This document shows, in pieces, positions 40,901 to 48,254 of a stretch of DNA of 64,000 bases (within the stretch, counting starts at the first letter, position 1; each line of letters opens with the position of its first letter). Source of the DNA: Gordionus sp. m RMFG-2023. Taxonomy: Eukaryota > Nematomorpha > Gordioida > Chordodea > Parachordodidae. The position numbers were made by a program, and so were the translations under genes. Location of the stretch: NCBI RefSeq assembly GCF_954871325.1, contig NC_088776.1:43976569-44040568 (forward strand), in the 5' to 3' direction. A model generated the notes under the pieces. That model did not search any database. It had not been told where the DNA came from and was given only the letters and a program-made list of their open reading frames with translations.

Positions 40901-43900
40901 AACCAAGGTTTCAACCCGACCCCCTTCAATTTTTCTTAAATTTTGTATAATGGTAGTATATACTATAACTAAAAAAATGAAATTTTACTTTCCAACCTTT
41001 TACCCTCTAAGATATGGCCGTTTAAAGCGCGCAAAATGGTACATTTTTGACAAAATGCACCTCATTTATTTTCAAATATCTCGAGAAATAATTAAGTTAG
41101 AAAAATAATTTAAATTTTATTTTGTAGCTTAATAAAAGGTCTTTAAAATGACATAAAAATAAATATTATGGACATTTTATTAATATCGAAAACCGGATTG
41201 TAAAACCGGAAATGGCCATAGAAAAACAGGTATTTTTTTTTCAAAATTTTCTTTCTGTAGATAGATATCACACTGCTTTATATTTGTTCAAAATCCTAGA
41301 CTGGGATGAAAATGGGTTTAGGAGTTATCACTCTTTATATGTTTAAAATTGATCGCCGGTGTGGTGCAGTGGTGTGTGATGAAGGCTTGTAAACCGAAGG
41401 TCTCAGGTTCAATCCTGGGAAAGAGCTAAAAATTTTCGGGTTTTTCTTCGATGGTGTATGGCTTTAGACATATGATATGATAAATTTCTGAGCTGGGAAA
41501 TGCCACCCCGGTCACCGACAGGCTTGGACAGCCGGGTGCTAGGATACTTGTCCAATAAAACCAAAAAGAAGGCCAGCTGAACTCGTGGGTCAGATGATAA
41601 CGATTTCTTGGCCAGCGCTAGGATGATGGGATGATGGTGACCTCGGGGGCCGTTCAAGCTCAAGTCTGTCTACCAAGTTACAATGGACTTGATAACGATA
41701 CTCCGGTGGGATATCCATCGATAATGATACCAGTGGGAGAGATCAGGATTGGGTTATCTGTCGATTTGATAATTCAGTGAGGAATACTCAGGTGGGATAT
41801 CTAGTCGATATTGATTTGATGCCCCGGTGGGGGAGATCAAGATACTTTGGCCTGATACATCGATGATCGATACAAATGAAATCGATCAGAAATACAAATA
41901 TTGGGAGATCAGGATTGGGATATCTGTCGATTTGATAACTCCGTGTTGGGAATACTCAGGTAGGATATCTGGTCGATACTGATTTCATACACCGGTGGGA
42001 GTTCAAGATACTTGATACACCGGTGATCGATACAAATGAAATCGATCAGAAATACAAAGATAAAAATAGATAGCAAGATTAATATTATAATAGATAAGTG
42101 AAGGAGCTTACCACCAGAAAAGGTGAAAGCTTAAAAGAAGAAAAAAATATGTCTAAAATTGAACAAATTTAACATTAATTAGGGATGTACCGATATTTTA
42201 TATCGGATCGGGCCGATATTTCGCTCATTTTAAAATATCGGTTATCGGCAAATATTATAAAATTTGCCGATCCGATATAAAATGGCGCTTTTAACAAAAT
42301 TTAAAAAAAATTATATCTAAAAAACCATTTATTTTTATAAATAAAATCGAAATATATTTTTATGTTTAATTTTTTTAATAGAAATAATTATTTAATAAAC
42401 ATTCTGCAATATAGTTATTTTTTTTCGCATTCTGTTTAAAAAAGTGTTCATTAATCTCTTCAGTATCTGTTTTTAGCAGGGTTGGCAAGTCGGTCAATTG
42501 ACCAGTCAAATTCAGTCAATTGACCGGTCAATTGACCGGAGGAGTATTTGACCTGTCAAATACGGTCAAATACTCTAAAAAATTTAAAGGAAAAATAAAT
42601 TAAAAATATGTTTAAAAAAGGGAAAAAAGATGTAAATACATGTGATCACAATGTTTGCTTATTTTTCGGGTCCACAATATCAAGAGGAGAACTCACTAGT
42701 AGTGTAATTAATGAAGTATGTGATATAATTCAAGAATTAGCTATTTTACAAGGTAGTGATGACCAAAATATTTTAAGTGATATAATTAATTTCAGAAGCA
42801 AAAACAGCATGTTTAATATAGCAAAATATGTGGAAAGTAGTAATTTCCAGAAACAATCAATTCCGACCTCAAGTTAATAGATTAAACTTTGTCTACCCTG
42901 CCCATTAAGAGACTAACAATTCCTAGTTCTACTTCTTCTTTAGAAAGAAATAGGTCGATTTGGATTAATATTCTTATGAAAATAGAAATCGATTTAAGAT
43001 CTAAGATATCAGGAAAATTGTTTAAAAAATATTAAAGAAAATGATAATATTGAATATGAATCAGAACAAGACTCTGATACAGATAGCTACACGTTAGTTA
43101 TTGAATGAATTTAAAAAATTAATATTATAGATTCATTTTACTATTATCTTCAAAATAAAGTTAATATTAACTTTAAAAAAATATATTTGAATTTGACCAC
43201 ATTTGACCGTATTTGACCATATTTGGCCGGTCAAATATCGGTCAATTGACCGAAACGTATTTGACCGGTCAAATGCACAACCCTGGTTTTTAGTGATGCT
43301 AGTGATATTAACAGTCCCCATCACCGCCGACATATCTCTGATATAAAAAGAAATCTTTGATATATTAATTTTAAATATTAATTTCAAATTTCATAATATA
43401 TTTTTTTATTACTAATTATGTAAATAGATTAATGTTATTACTTATATTATATAAATAATAGCAATTGAATTGAATATAAACTATAACTGACCATTATAAT
43501 ATATTTAAATGACATATGTTATGGTATAGTAAAATTATAGATGTTGTACTAATAAAAAGTATATAAAAAATTAAAACCGGTATCTTTGCAGAATACAAAA
43601 TTAGATATGATATAGGATCGGTTATCGGCCGATATCAATTTAATATCTGAAATATCGGATCGGATCGGCCTCCAAAAAGTGGTATCGGTACACCCCTAAT
43701 TAATATCATCATATTTTAATTTTATGAATAGTTATGAAATAATGTTAATTTAAAAATTATGTCTAAATGATAGGCCCTGATTTTTTTTTTATCTTTATAA
43801 AAAAAATTTGAGAGGTGGCTGGGATAATGAGCTGTTTAAAACTTTAGTTAAATTTTACCTTGAAGTTACTTGACAAAATAATTCTAAACATATTTATAAC

Positions 43901-46900
43901 TTTATTTGCCTCAAATTGCATTACATATAATACAATCAAAAATTTATAATTAAAATATATCATATATTATAATCATCCAAGGAATTTTAATTAATTATGA
44001 CTTTTGTTTTCGTCTAGGGGAATAAAAGCTTGGAACTTTGTGTTCCAGAAATTCTCTTTGCTCTCATAAATCTGCTTTCAAGATGACTTTCTATGTTCAT
44101 ATATTCATTATTGCTCACAATAATTTACCCCATAGATATTATTTCTTGCATAGTTAAATAAATCTATTGTTGTCAATATGTGATGTTCATGTGGACGTTG
44201 CAAGATTGTTCGAGCTGCTAACCGATTAGTAACGGCCCCCAAAATGTCGCATGGACGTTTTCCTTGTGCGGTTTCAAAAAACGCCACTCAGCCTTTATCC
44301 CAAAATCATTTTCATGATTGTAAAGATTAATGAAACCTTTTATTTTTATATTGGTTACTGCTCCACCAGAAAAATAATAAATTTTAGCCACTCTATTAAA
44401 TCTTTTTTTCACGATCAATTTTTAAAATAAATAAAATGCACATGCTTTGTGCTTTAAACAATCTGATATAACCACTAAATTTACATGTTTTATTATATTG
44501 TTATCACGGTAATAAATTATAAAAGAGTTGATAGTGGCTTGATTATTGGTCTGATTAAATCCTTATGCATGGTTCTGCACTACAAATGCATAGTTATCTG
44601 AAAAGTTTGCAATAACTAAGAATTCGCCAACATTTAAATTGAATTTTAAAAAGTTTCGAATTAATGATTATCGTGAAGCTATAAACAAATGAGGAATTAA
44701 ATTGTTTAATTATTCAATTAAATAATCTACAATTTCGTCAGCGGATTTTGTCAATGTTTCGAGGGTAGTTCGATCAACTGCTATCCATTGTTTGAACGTT
44801 TTATAATCTATAGAATTCTCGTCAAATAATATATTAAGCCTTTCTTTTAATTTTGAATATATGGGGGAAAATTTATTGTTGAATTTCAATTTTGGTAGAA
44901 ATAAAATATTTAAAATTATTTTGTCAAGTAATTTTAATTTCGAGATAAAATCTAACTAAAGTTTTAAATAGCTCATTATCCCAGCCACCTCTCAAATTTT
45001 TTTTATAAAGATAAAAAAAAAATATGGGCCTATCATTTAGACATAATTTTTAAATTAACATTATTTCATAACTATCATAAAATTAAAATATGATATTAAT
45101 GTTAAATTTGTTCAATTTTAGCCATAAAAAGAGTGATAACTCCTAAACCCATGTTCATCCCAGTCTAGGATTTTGAAAAATATAAAGCAGTGTGATATCT
45201 ATCTACAGAATAAAAATTTTGAAAAAAAAATACCTTTTTTTCTATGGCCATTTCCGGTTCATCCGGTTTTCGATATTAATAAAATGTCCATCTGTCATTT
45301 TAAAGAACTTTTATTAAGCTACAAAATAAAATTTAAATTATTTTTCTAACTTAATTATTTCTCGAGATATTTGAAAATAAATGAGGTGCATTTTGTCAAA
45401 AATGTACCATTTTTCCGCGCTTTAAACGGCCATATCTTAGCGGGTAAACAGTGTTGGAAGGTAAAATTTCATTTTTTTTCTTAGTTATAGTATATACTAC
45501 CAGTATACAAAATTTAATTGAAGGGGGTCGGGTTGAAAATCGACTTTTTTTTGTTGATTTGATATGAAATTCACCATATAGAAAATAAATTAAGTTAAAA
45601 ATAATATTGAAATAAAGAAATTCGGTCATTTTTTATATTTAATTTTTTTTAAATTAAAAGGCATAATAATTTGCTGGACACAATTACAATGGTTTTGAAT
45701 CTAATATTAAGCGATTGAAAAAAAGCTTGTTCATTGGAAGAACTTGTCTCAAAAAAAATCAGAACACTATCTTATGGTACTCTTGTGGATGATTTATGCT
45801 TCTACTAATCATCATTTTTTAAATAAAATTTGAAAAATTAAATTACCTAAAAAAGAGTTTCATATGTCAAGCTAAAAATTAAAAGTTAATAACTGTAGAT
45901 CGTTAAAGTAAATCTATGCTTATTTTGTTCGATGAATACTTCAGAACTGTCAAATTAATTCGTTATTAAATGACTTGAGATTGCATTGATAAAAAATCCT
46001 TATAAGTTGTTTTTTATATTATCAATTAACTTTAAATGATCTTATTTGTTTATAAGTATAAATATTTTTATATATCTTAATCACACTTCATTATATCGTA
46101 CTATTCACCCCCTTTCAAAGCAATTTGGTAAAGATCAATCTCAAGATATCAGTAGTCTAATTAATAGAAAGCAAACCCCTTTTTTGCTTAGTCTAGATTT
46201 TCAATTCTAATTTGGCTGCAAGATTCTGTGCAATTACATTTGATATGCGTAACTTAAATGATAATTTCCGATATTTCAATATTATCATAATAATAGTCTA
46301 GAGTAAAAATACCATATATTGCAATACAAATAGTACCCGAAAAGAATGAAGGGAAACACGTGTGCCCAGCAAAAAGTTCCTCTAGTGATCATGTTTTTTT
46401 CCCACAATCGCTGAGCAAACATTAAATTCCAAACAATCGTAATTGTCATTGTTTAACAATTTAATAAAATATTTATACATTCATGAAAAATAATTTTATG
46501 TTTTAATAAAAAAAATACTATAAAATAAAAGATTGCTGAGTATTTCCTTTTTTAATATGCCGCCGCCGCAATCTAAGGGGCGTGTAGCTTAAAGAGATCA
46601 CATAGTATAGCAATTAAATATAAAAAAATTACCTTTCCAATTTGTTCCATTATCGTAAGTACCTTCTGGTGTGATTTCAATAGCGAAAAATTGGCATATA
46701 GTGCCTTGTTAGCCTTGAATAAAGATAAATACTCATCAACGGGAATTTCATTGAAAAGCCTAAGGTAAATGATAACCAATTTTGCCGATTTCTACAAAAT
46801 AACAATTGGTAAAATATTTAAACCGAGATTATAAAATTAAAATGCGCTCTAAATTTTATTTGAAAAAGTAACATGCTATTACTAATGACTTCGTAAAAGG

Positions 46901-48254
46901 TTATACTATACTACATGCTCTTTACTTTTCAAAAACGAATGATGATACTAGTGTTGTTAAAAGTTACTTTTGAAAAGTAACTAGCTACAGTTGCTAGTTA
47001 CATCCTTAAAAGATAACTAGATACAGCTAAATTTTCAAATAACTCGTTACATTATAAATAATTTATATAACCCATCATTTTTAATAAAAAATATTTATTA
47101 TACAAACTTTTTACCAATTTTAATCAAAGGAATTTAAATGAATATACAAAAAAATAATTAGACCAAAAAAAATTTACCACTTTAATTAACTGTATCGAAA
47201 ATATAAAAATGGCAAAATATTATTAATTTTCATAAAATTTGAGCTTAATATTTTAATTAGACTTTAACAATACACTTTTTAAAAATTTGTGTCTAAAAGT
47301 GTGCTAGTTTTCATCCAAAAATCAGGATAGTTTTATGTAAGTGTGACATATTGAATAAATAGTAATTTTAAATTTGAGAAATCATCTTATAAAGATAATA
47401 AATAATATATATATTATTTAATATAAAAAAGTAACTAGTTACCTTTGTTGTTACATTCTAAAAAATTAATTCGTTATAATTAATATTTACATTTTTCATT
47501 ATTTAAGTTACCCTTTAAAAAACATCATTACTTTACGTTACCTTTTTAAAAAAAATTAAAATCCTTACTTTGACGTACTAATTATATATATTCCGAACAT
47601 TTAAAAAAACATACTCACTTGCCATGAATATCGAATAGTTTTATTAACGTTGTTAAATAAGTCAGTATTTCTATCTGAATCATATCCTATCACAGTATTA
47701 TGAGCCACCAAACTATATTCAAGGTTCTCATCTTCAGAAGTTTCATGGGAATCCTTTGCTCTCGTTGGGTCTTCTAACGCCTTGTTACTTGGTCCATTAT
47801 ATATATAGTATTTAATTGTATAAAGAAAATAATTAAATTTAATAGTAATAAAAACAAACAATAATTAACTTTAATCGTAATAAAAACTAACTTTAATCGT
47901 CTGATAAATTTGGCAGGGAGGGGTTCGTTTACAAAAAACTTTTGAGGATTTTTTTATAGAAGCTGTTAAATTGAATCAGTGGTAAACATTTTTTAATCGA
48001 AAAAAGGACATAAGATAAAACGTTAAATACTACTTAAATTCAATGTTAGTTGGGGTGTCAGCCTTTAGAATCAAATCGATATGTTTTCCATTTTTATCGT
48101 TTCCGTAAGAGTGGATTTCGTTCGAGATATTTGAAACATTAAAATTATGATTATTGTTATTATTGCAATTATCGATATCGTGGGTATTATCCAAAGAGAC
48201 AAGATTGGGTGTAATCAGTGGCAAATATTGGAGGGATTTCAGAGGACTAGATCC
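17203..48254 (-). CDS. DAPK1: DAPK1-like ankyrin-ROC-COR-death protein, 24 exons placed, N-terminus open
   Basis: Spliced host gene read right to left. Exons in coding order: 48031-48254, 47619-47787, 46633-46791, 40386-40493, 39634-39732, 38786-38884, 38163-38264, 34601-34702, 33938-34150, 33357-33455, 32757-32891, 32478-32655, 31228-31539, 30588-30767, 29334-29570, 28550-29079, 28296-28484, 24351-24738, 23651-23843, 23234-23365, 22585-23003, 19193-19975, 17621-17812, 17203-17519. All introns start GT and end AG, phases agree at every junction, and the sum is 5,559 bases. Diagnostic matches to DAPK1 from memory: RIKLKILGEPGSGKTAF (P-loop), DFSGNPIY, SWRKLYG, MDPAWLCSD, LYGGYRILPV and DPLGKDWCL. 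In animals DAPK1 is a cytoskeleton-associated death and autophagy kinase. Here the kinase and calmodulin parts are not in the window, so this is either the 3' part of a longer gene or a kinase-less relative. The first three exons are less certain than the rest. Confidence 0.85.
17813..19192 (-). other. intron 22
   Basis: AT-rich intron inside the death domain. It holds a diffuse GC-richer patch at about 18,020-18,440 with related GTGTGCA and GTGCACAC blocks and several TATCGG words, perhaps an old MITE. I see no coding sequence. Confidence 0.5.
19976..22584 (-). other. intron 21 with transposon debris
   Basis: The intron contains a stretch rich in ATTCGAATA words (about 20,745-21,290), TATCGG-rich sequence from 21,290 to 22,080 resembling the ends of other hAT-like elements here, and at about 21,590-21,690 a piece beginning TAGTGTTGTTAAACGGTTCG. 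That piece matches the left end of the complete MITE at 56,367. A short open stretch at 22,250-22,435 has no recognisable product. Confidence 0.45.
22585..28484 (-). CDS. DAPK1: COR region, exons 17-21
   Basis: Exon 28296-28484 has ALNSWRKLYGNCPVMPWPLF and a helical tail, as at the start of the DAPK1 COR. Exon 24351-24738 has VVMDPAWLCSDIIGKLF, the hallmark COR 'DP.WLC' segment, then FDIVELLPLLEALQLC. Exon 23651-23843 has LGEMLYGGYRILPV. Exon 23234-23365 has YATGSKLISDTLECLVNIIP. Exon 22585-23003 has DVVYCLDILAKGPANINSTL and ends in a low-complexity stretch rich in Asn and Ser and then ISRGALGDVIKDDKG. Exon phases run 0-0, 0-1, 1-2, 2-2, 2-1. COR is the dimerisation module that follows ROC in all ROCO proteins. 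The introns before and inside this block carry transposons, above all the 3.6-kb intron 24739-28295. Confidence 0.9.
25147..26430. repeat. MITE of the long-TIR family, copy 3
   Basis: The left arm from TATATGATGAAATCCATGAC and the right arm, inverted, from TATAGTGAATTCCATG are complementary for about 300 bp. Shared blocks include AGATATCTTTGGATATAATT and GAGCTAGAA, and in both arms a GCATT-TGGGCAAAAT segment. The middle 0.6 kb has no transposase. The TIR resembles those of 40879-45580 (both contain CATTTT-G-CAAAATGC and a TAACTAA-AAA block), so this is a non-autonomous relative. It lies in an intron of the DAPK-like gene. Confidence 0.75.
26446..26709. repeat. GC-rich hAT MITE, copy 2
   Basis: 264 bp. 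It starts CAGAGACCTGCAGACC and ends TGAAGGTCCTTG, with GGGCCGGGCCTGAAAA near the right end. ATATATAT (26710-26717) separates it from the next copy and an ATATAT-rich stretch precedes it. Confidence 0.7.
26718..28168 (+). mobile_element. hAT element, long form of the GGCCCGGCC family
   Basis: 1,451 bp. The left end CAGAGACCTGAACCTGCAGG and the right end, inverted, CAGAGACCTACAGAGGC enclose arms of GGGCCGGGCC words. It is flanked by an exact 8-bp duplication ATATATAT (26710-26717, 28169-28176), the hAT signature. It contains one small BED-finger frame (27202-27492) and otherwise AT-rich sequence, so it is an internally deleted derivative and probable parent of the short MITEs. Confidence 0.85.
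27202..27492 (+). CDS. BED zinc-finger fragment of a hAT transposase
   Basis: A 96-codon frame with SEIWAKFNIILDENKKNIGY, then VQCKNSSSILSYNYKHDTSH and LKRHKC. This is the BED pattern: Trp/Phe start, Cys, Thr-Ser-x-Leu, His...His/Cys. One of the two usual cysteines of the CxxC pair appears replaced (QCKNSS). In intact hAT elements BED is the DNA-binding N-terminus, but no RNase-H-like core follows here. The protein, if made, could only bind DNA. Confidence 0.7.
   Translation: MAQNTNDIINKIKKNNIYSFRNTNNNLKSEIWAKFNIILDENKKNIGYVQCKNSSSILSYNYKHDTSHLKRHKCDGKSMKINKYFLHLKNQPINVI
28550..31539 (-). CDS. DAPK1: ROC (Ras of complex) GTPase domain, exons 13-16
   Basis: Exon 31228-31539 opens with RIKLKILGEPGSGKTAF, a P-loop GxxGxGKT (G1) that binds nucleotide phosphates. 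Exon 30588-30767 is Asn/His-rich and ends in TQGIFVQNINLPG. Exon 29334-29570 carries WDFSGNPIY, the DxxG switch-II motif (G3), then HSVHAIVFD. Exon 28550-29079 carries PLIIIGTRLDKL, which sits where ROCO proteins have the G4 motif (THxD-like). After that comes an insertion of about 50 residues rich in Asn, Ser and Gly, followed by a Leu-rich helical stretch. Phases 1-1-1-0 all agree. The acceptor of 30588-30767 (GACAAG) has a weak pyrimidine tract, so its start is the least certain. ROC domains bind GTP/GDP and usually act together with COR. Confidence 0.9.
32478..40493 (-). CDS. DAPK1: ankyrin-repeat exons 4-12 of the DAPK-like gene
   Basis: Nine exons hold about nine ankyrin units. Exons 40386-40493 (36 codons), 39634-39732 (33), 38786-38884 (33), 38163-38264 (34), 34601-34702 (34) and 33357-33455 (33) each hold one repeat and are phase 0 at both ends. 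33938-34150 holds two (GETPFHISA and YGFTPLHCAIAKLN). 32757-32891 holds GFYPIHIAARYGKLEICR. 32478-32655 holds the capping repeat, LNACELAISYGHQKVADLL, and a basic tail, then ends in phase 1 at ATAC|GTAAGA. Typical signatures are NGETCLHVAI, GDSPLHLAVWH and NGNMPIHLACKEG. The order and the terminal unit parallel human DAPK1, where the repeats bind partners and localise the protein on actin. Ankyrin repeats are a protein-interaction scaffold; no partner can be inferred here. Confidence 0.9.
33590..33926. repeat. GC-rich hAT MITE, copy 4, beside a splice donor
   Basis: Contains CCCGGCCTGGCCCGAAA, CCGGCCCGGTCCGAA, CCGGACCCGGCCTGAA and ends GGCCCGGCCTGCATATCTCT, as in the other family members. It lies in the intron after the exon 33938-34150, within about a dozen bases of that exon's donor on the minus strand. 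Confidence 0.65.
34974..37888 (+). mobile_element. hAT transposon, near full length
   Basis: 2,915 bp with the exact 8-bp duplication CTCTCAAG on both sides (34966-34973, 37889-37896). The TIRs are CAGGGATTCGAACCGAACCC and, inverted, CAGGGATGCGAACCCGAC. Subterminal CCGAACCGAACCCGAA repeats lie at both ends. It encodes a multi-exon transposase on the plus strand. It sits in the 3.5-kb intron 34703-38162 of the DAPK-like gene, in antisense orientation to it. Confidence 0.92.
35688..37624 (+). pseudogene. hAT transposase of the 34974-37888 element
   Basis: A BED finger (CSYCKVKMSG, NLERHLERNH) starts after an acceptor at about 35,687. The RNase-H-like core shows SLKVDAVQRLDRSILG (first Asp), YTITSDNGC (second Asp), AHTLQLALQDA, CHRWHSTHDMLERL and FYAAWLRCC. 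Then VPATQ|VSVERSFSHLK (catalytic Glu) and the dimerisation tail LLEDIMLIRLNKIFK. GT..AG introns lie at about 36,999-37,100 and 37,456-37,497. Frame changes near 36,200, 36,340 and 36,500 and a stop near 37,250 make it inactive. Otherwise every hAT domain is present, so the copy is fairly young. Confidence 0.85.
38885..40385 (-). other. introns 4 and 5 flanking the second ankyrin exon
   Basis: Outside exon 39634-39732 the sequence is AT-rich. A long G-run (GGGG-T-GGGGGGGGGGGG) lies at 39,538-39,560. No transposon is recognisable. Confidence 0.5.
41360..41420 (+). promoter_or_regulatory. internal RNA polymerase III promoter (A and B boxes) of the SINE
   Basis: TGGTGCAGTGG matches TRGYNNARNNG and GGTTCAATCC matches GGTTCRANTCC. 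Both lie within the first 70 bases of the SINE, in the orientation of its A-rich tail. Confidence 0.75.
41739..42062 (+). repeat. tandem duplication within the SINE body
   Basis: Two units of about 160 bp (41739-41904 and 41905-42062). Both begin GAGATCAGGATTGGG, share ATCTGTCGATTTGATAA and AATACTCAGGT-GGATATCT, and end GATCGATACAAATGAAATCG plus ATCAGAAATACAAA. Confidence 0.85.
42477..43285. mobile_element. hAT derivative nested in the 42180-43698 element
   Basis: 809 bp with the exact 8-bp duplication GTTTTTAG (42469-42476, 43286-43293). Ends are CAGGGTTGGC and, inverted, CAGGGTTGTGC. Both arms are built of GGTCAATTGACCGGTCAA and related palindromic words. The centre contains a short frame (42608-42877) of unknown identity, possibly a relic of a transposase. 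Confidence 0.88.
42608..42877 (+). pseudogene. short frame inside the hAT derivative
   Basis: 89 codons with a basic start (MFKKGKKDVN) and a helical acidic middle (NEVCDIIQELAILQGSDD). A second open piece follows (RSIWINILMKIEIDLRSKIS), resembling sequence that precedes the hAT dimerisation region. No catalytic motif is visible. Probably a transposase relic. Confidence 0.35.
44218..44418 (-). pseudogene. transposase fragment of long-TIR transposon copy 2
   Basis: Reads AKIYYFSGGAVTNIKIKGFI, then NLYNHENDFGIKAEWRF and a degraded LKPHKENVHATFWG. It aligns with the fragment at 3743-3978 (SDG.AAQYKNR..FINLCYHKSDFGVAVEWHF...HGKGPCDG). Here the Asp of SDG and the HGKGPCDG box are lost, so the copy is more decayed. 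Confidence 0.65.
46633..48254 (-). CDS. DAPK1: N-terminal exons 1-3 of the DAPK-like gene (no recognised domain)
   Basis: Exon 1 (48031-48254) is Asn-rich, with NCNNNNNHNF and then DLILKADTPTNIEF, and ends in phase 2. Exon 2 (47619-47787) begins one base before an AAC codon, which fits phase 2. It is acidic (HETSEDENLE) and ends at TGG CAA|GTGAGT. Exon 3 (46633-46791) is exactly 53 codons, predicted mostly helical, with Leu-rich IIYLRLFNEIPVDEYLSLFK and TIMEQIGK before AAG|GTAATT. Exon 3 ends in phase 0 and the first ankyrin exon starts in phase 0, so the reading frame carries through. I do not recognise a family in these exons. They belong here by strand, phase and composition, not homology. 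They could also be the end of a separate upstream gene. Confidence 0.5.
46949..47580. repeat. MITE-like element with GTAACTAGTTAC words
   Basis: The left end TAGTGTTGTTAAAAGTTACT is followed by repeated AGTAACTAG/TAGTTAC words. The right part has AACTAGTTACC and TTACGTTACCTTTTTAAA in opposite orientation. A related fragment (TTGTTAAGTTACTTTTAAAAGGTAACTA) lies at about 59,665. It is in the intron between exons 2 and 3. Confidence 0.5.

Larger units (their letters stand above)
41353..42146 (+). mobile_element. tRNA-derived SINE, about 0.8 kb
   Basis: A tRNA-like head (41,353-41,428) has an A box (TGGTGCAGTGG) and B box (GGTTCAATCC) at normal spacing, followed by an unrelated body and an A-rich tail (AGAAGAAAAAAA). 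It is flanked by a 16-bp duplication ATATGTYTAAAATTGA (41337-41352 and 42147-42162), differing at one base, typical of LINE-mediated insertion. The opposite arm of the host transposon shows the uninterrupted site. The body includes a tandem duplication (41739-42062). At about 790 bp it is long for a SINE. Confidence 0.85.
42180..43698. mobile_element. non-autonomous hAT-like element nested in the long-TIR transposon
   Basis: Ends TAGGGATGTACCGATA and, inverted, TAGGGGTGTACCGATACC, with ATCGGATCGG-GCCGAT repeats inside both ends. Comparison with the intact opposite arm of the host transposon gives the target duplication ATTAAT (6 bp visible). It holds no transposase of its own and is interrupted by the element at 42477-43285. 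Confidence 0.75.
40879..45580. mobile_element. DNA transposon with long TIRs, copy 2, carrying nested insertions
   Basis: The left arm (about 40,879-42,180, resuming after the insertions to about 43,880) and the right arm (about 44,940-45,580) are inverted copies. Outer ends are TATATGGTGATCCATATCAA and, inverted, TATATGGTGAATTTCATATC. Shared blocks are ATATCTCGAGAAATAATTAA, GGGTTTAGGAGTTATCACTC and TTGAGAGGTGGCTGGGATAA. The left arm is interrupted by a SINE (41353-42146) and a hAT (42180-43698); the intact right arm shows the empty sites. Without the insertions it is about 2.4 kb, like copy 1. It fills most of the intron between exons 3 and 4 of the DAPK-like gene. Confidence 0.85.

Noticed and set aside
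41353-41428. A tRNA gene
   Set aside because: The A and B boxes are good, but there is no convincing acceptor stem, and the sequence continues into a body with an A-rich tail and long target duplication: it is the head of a SINE.
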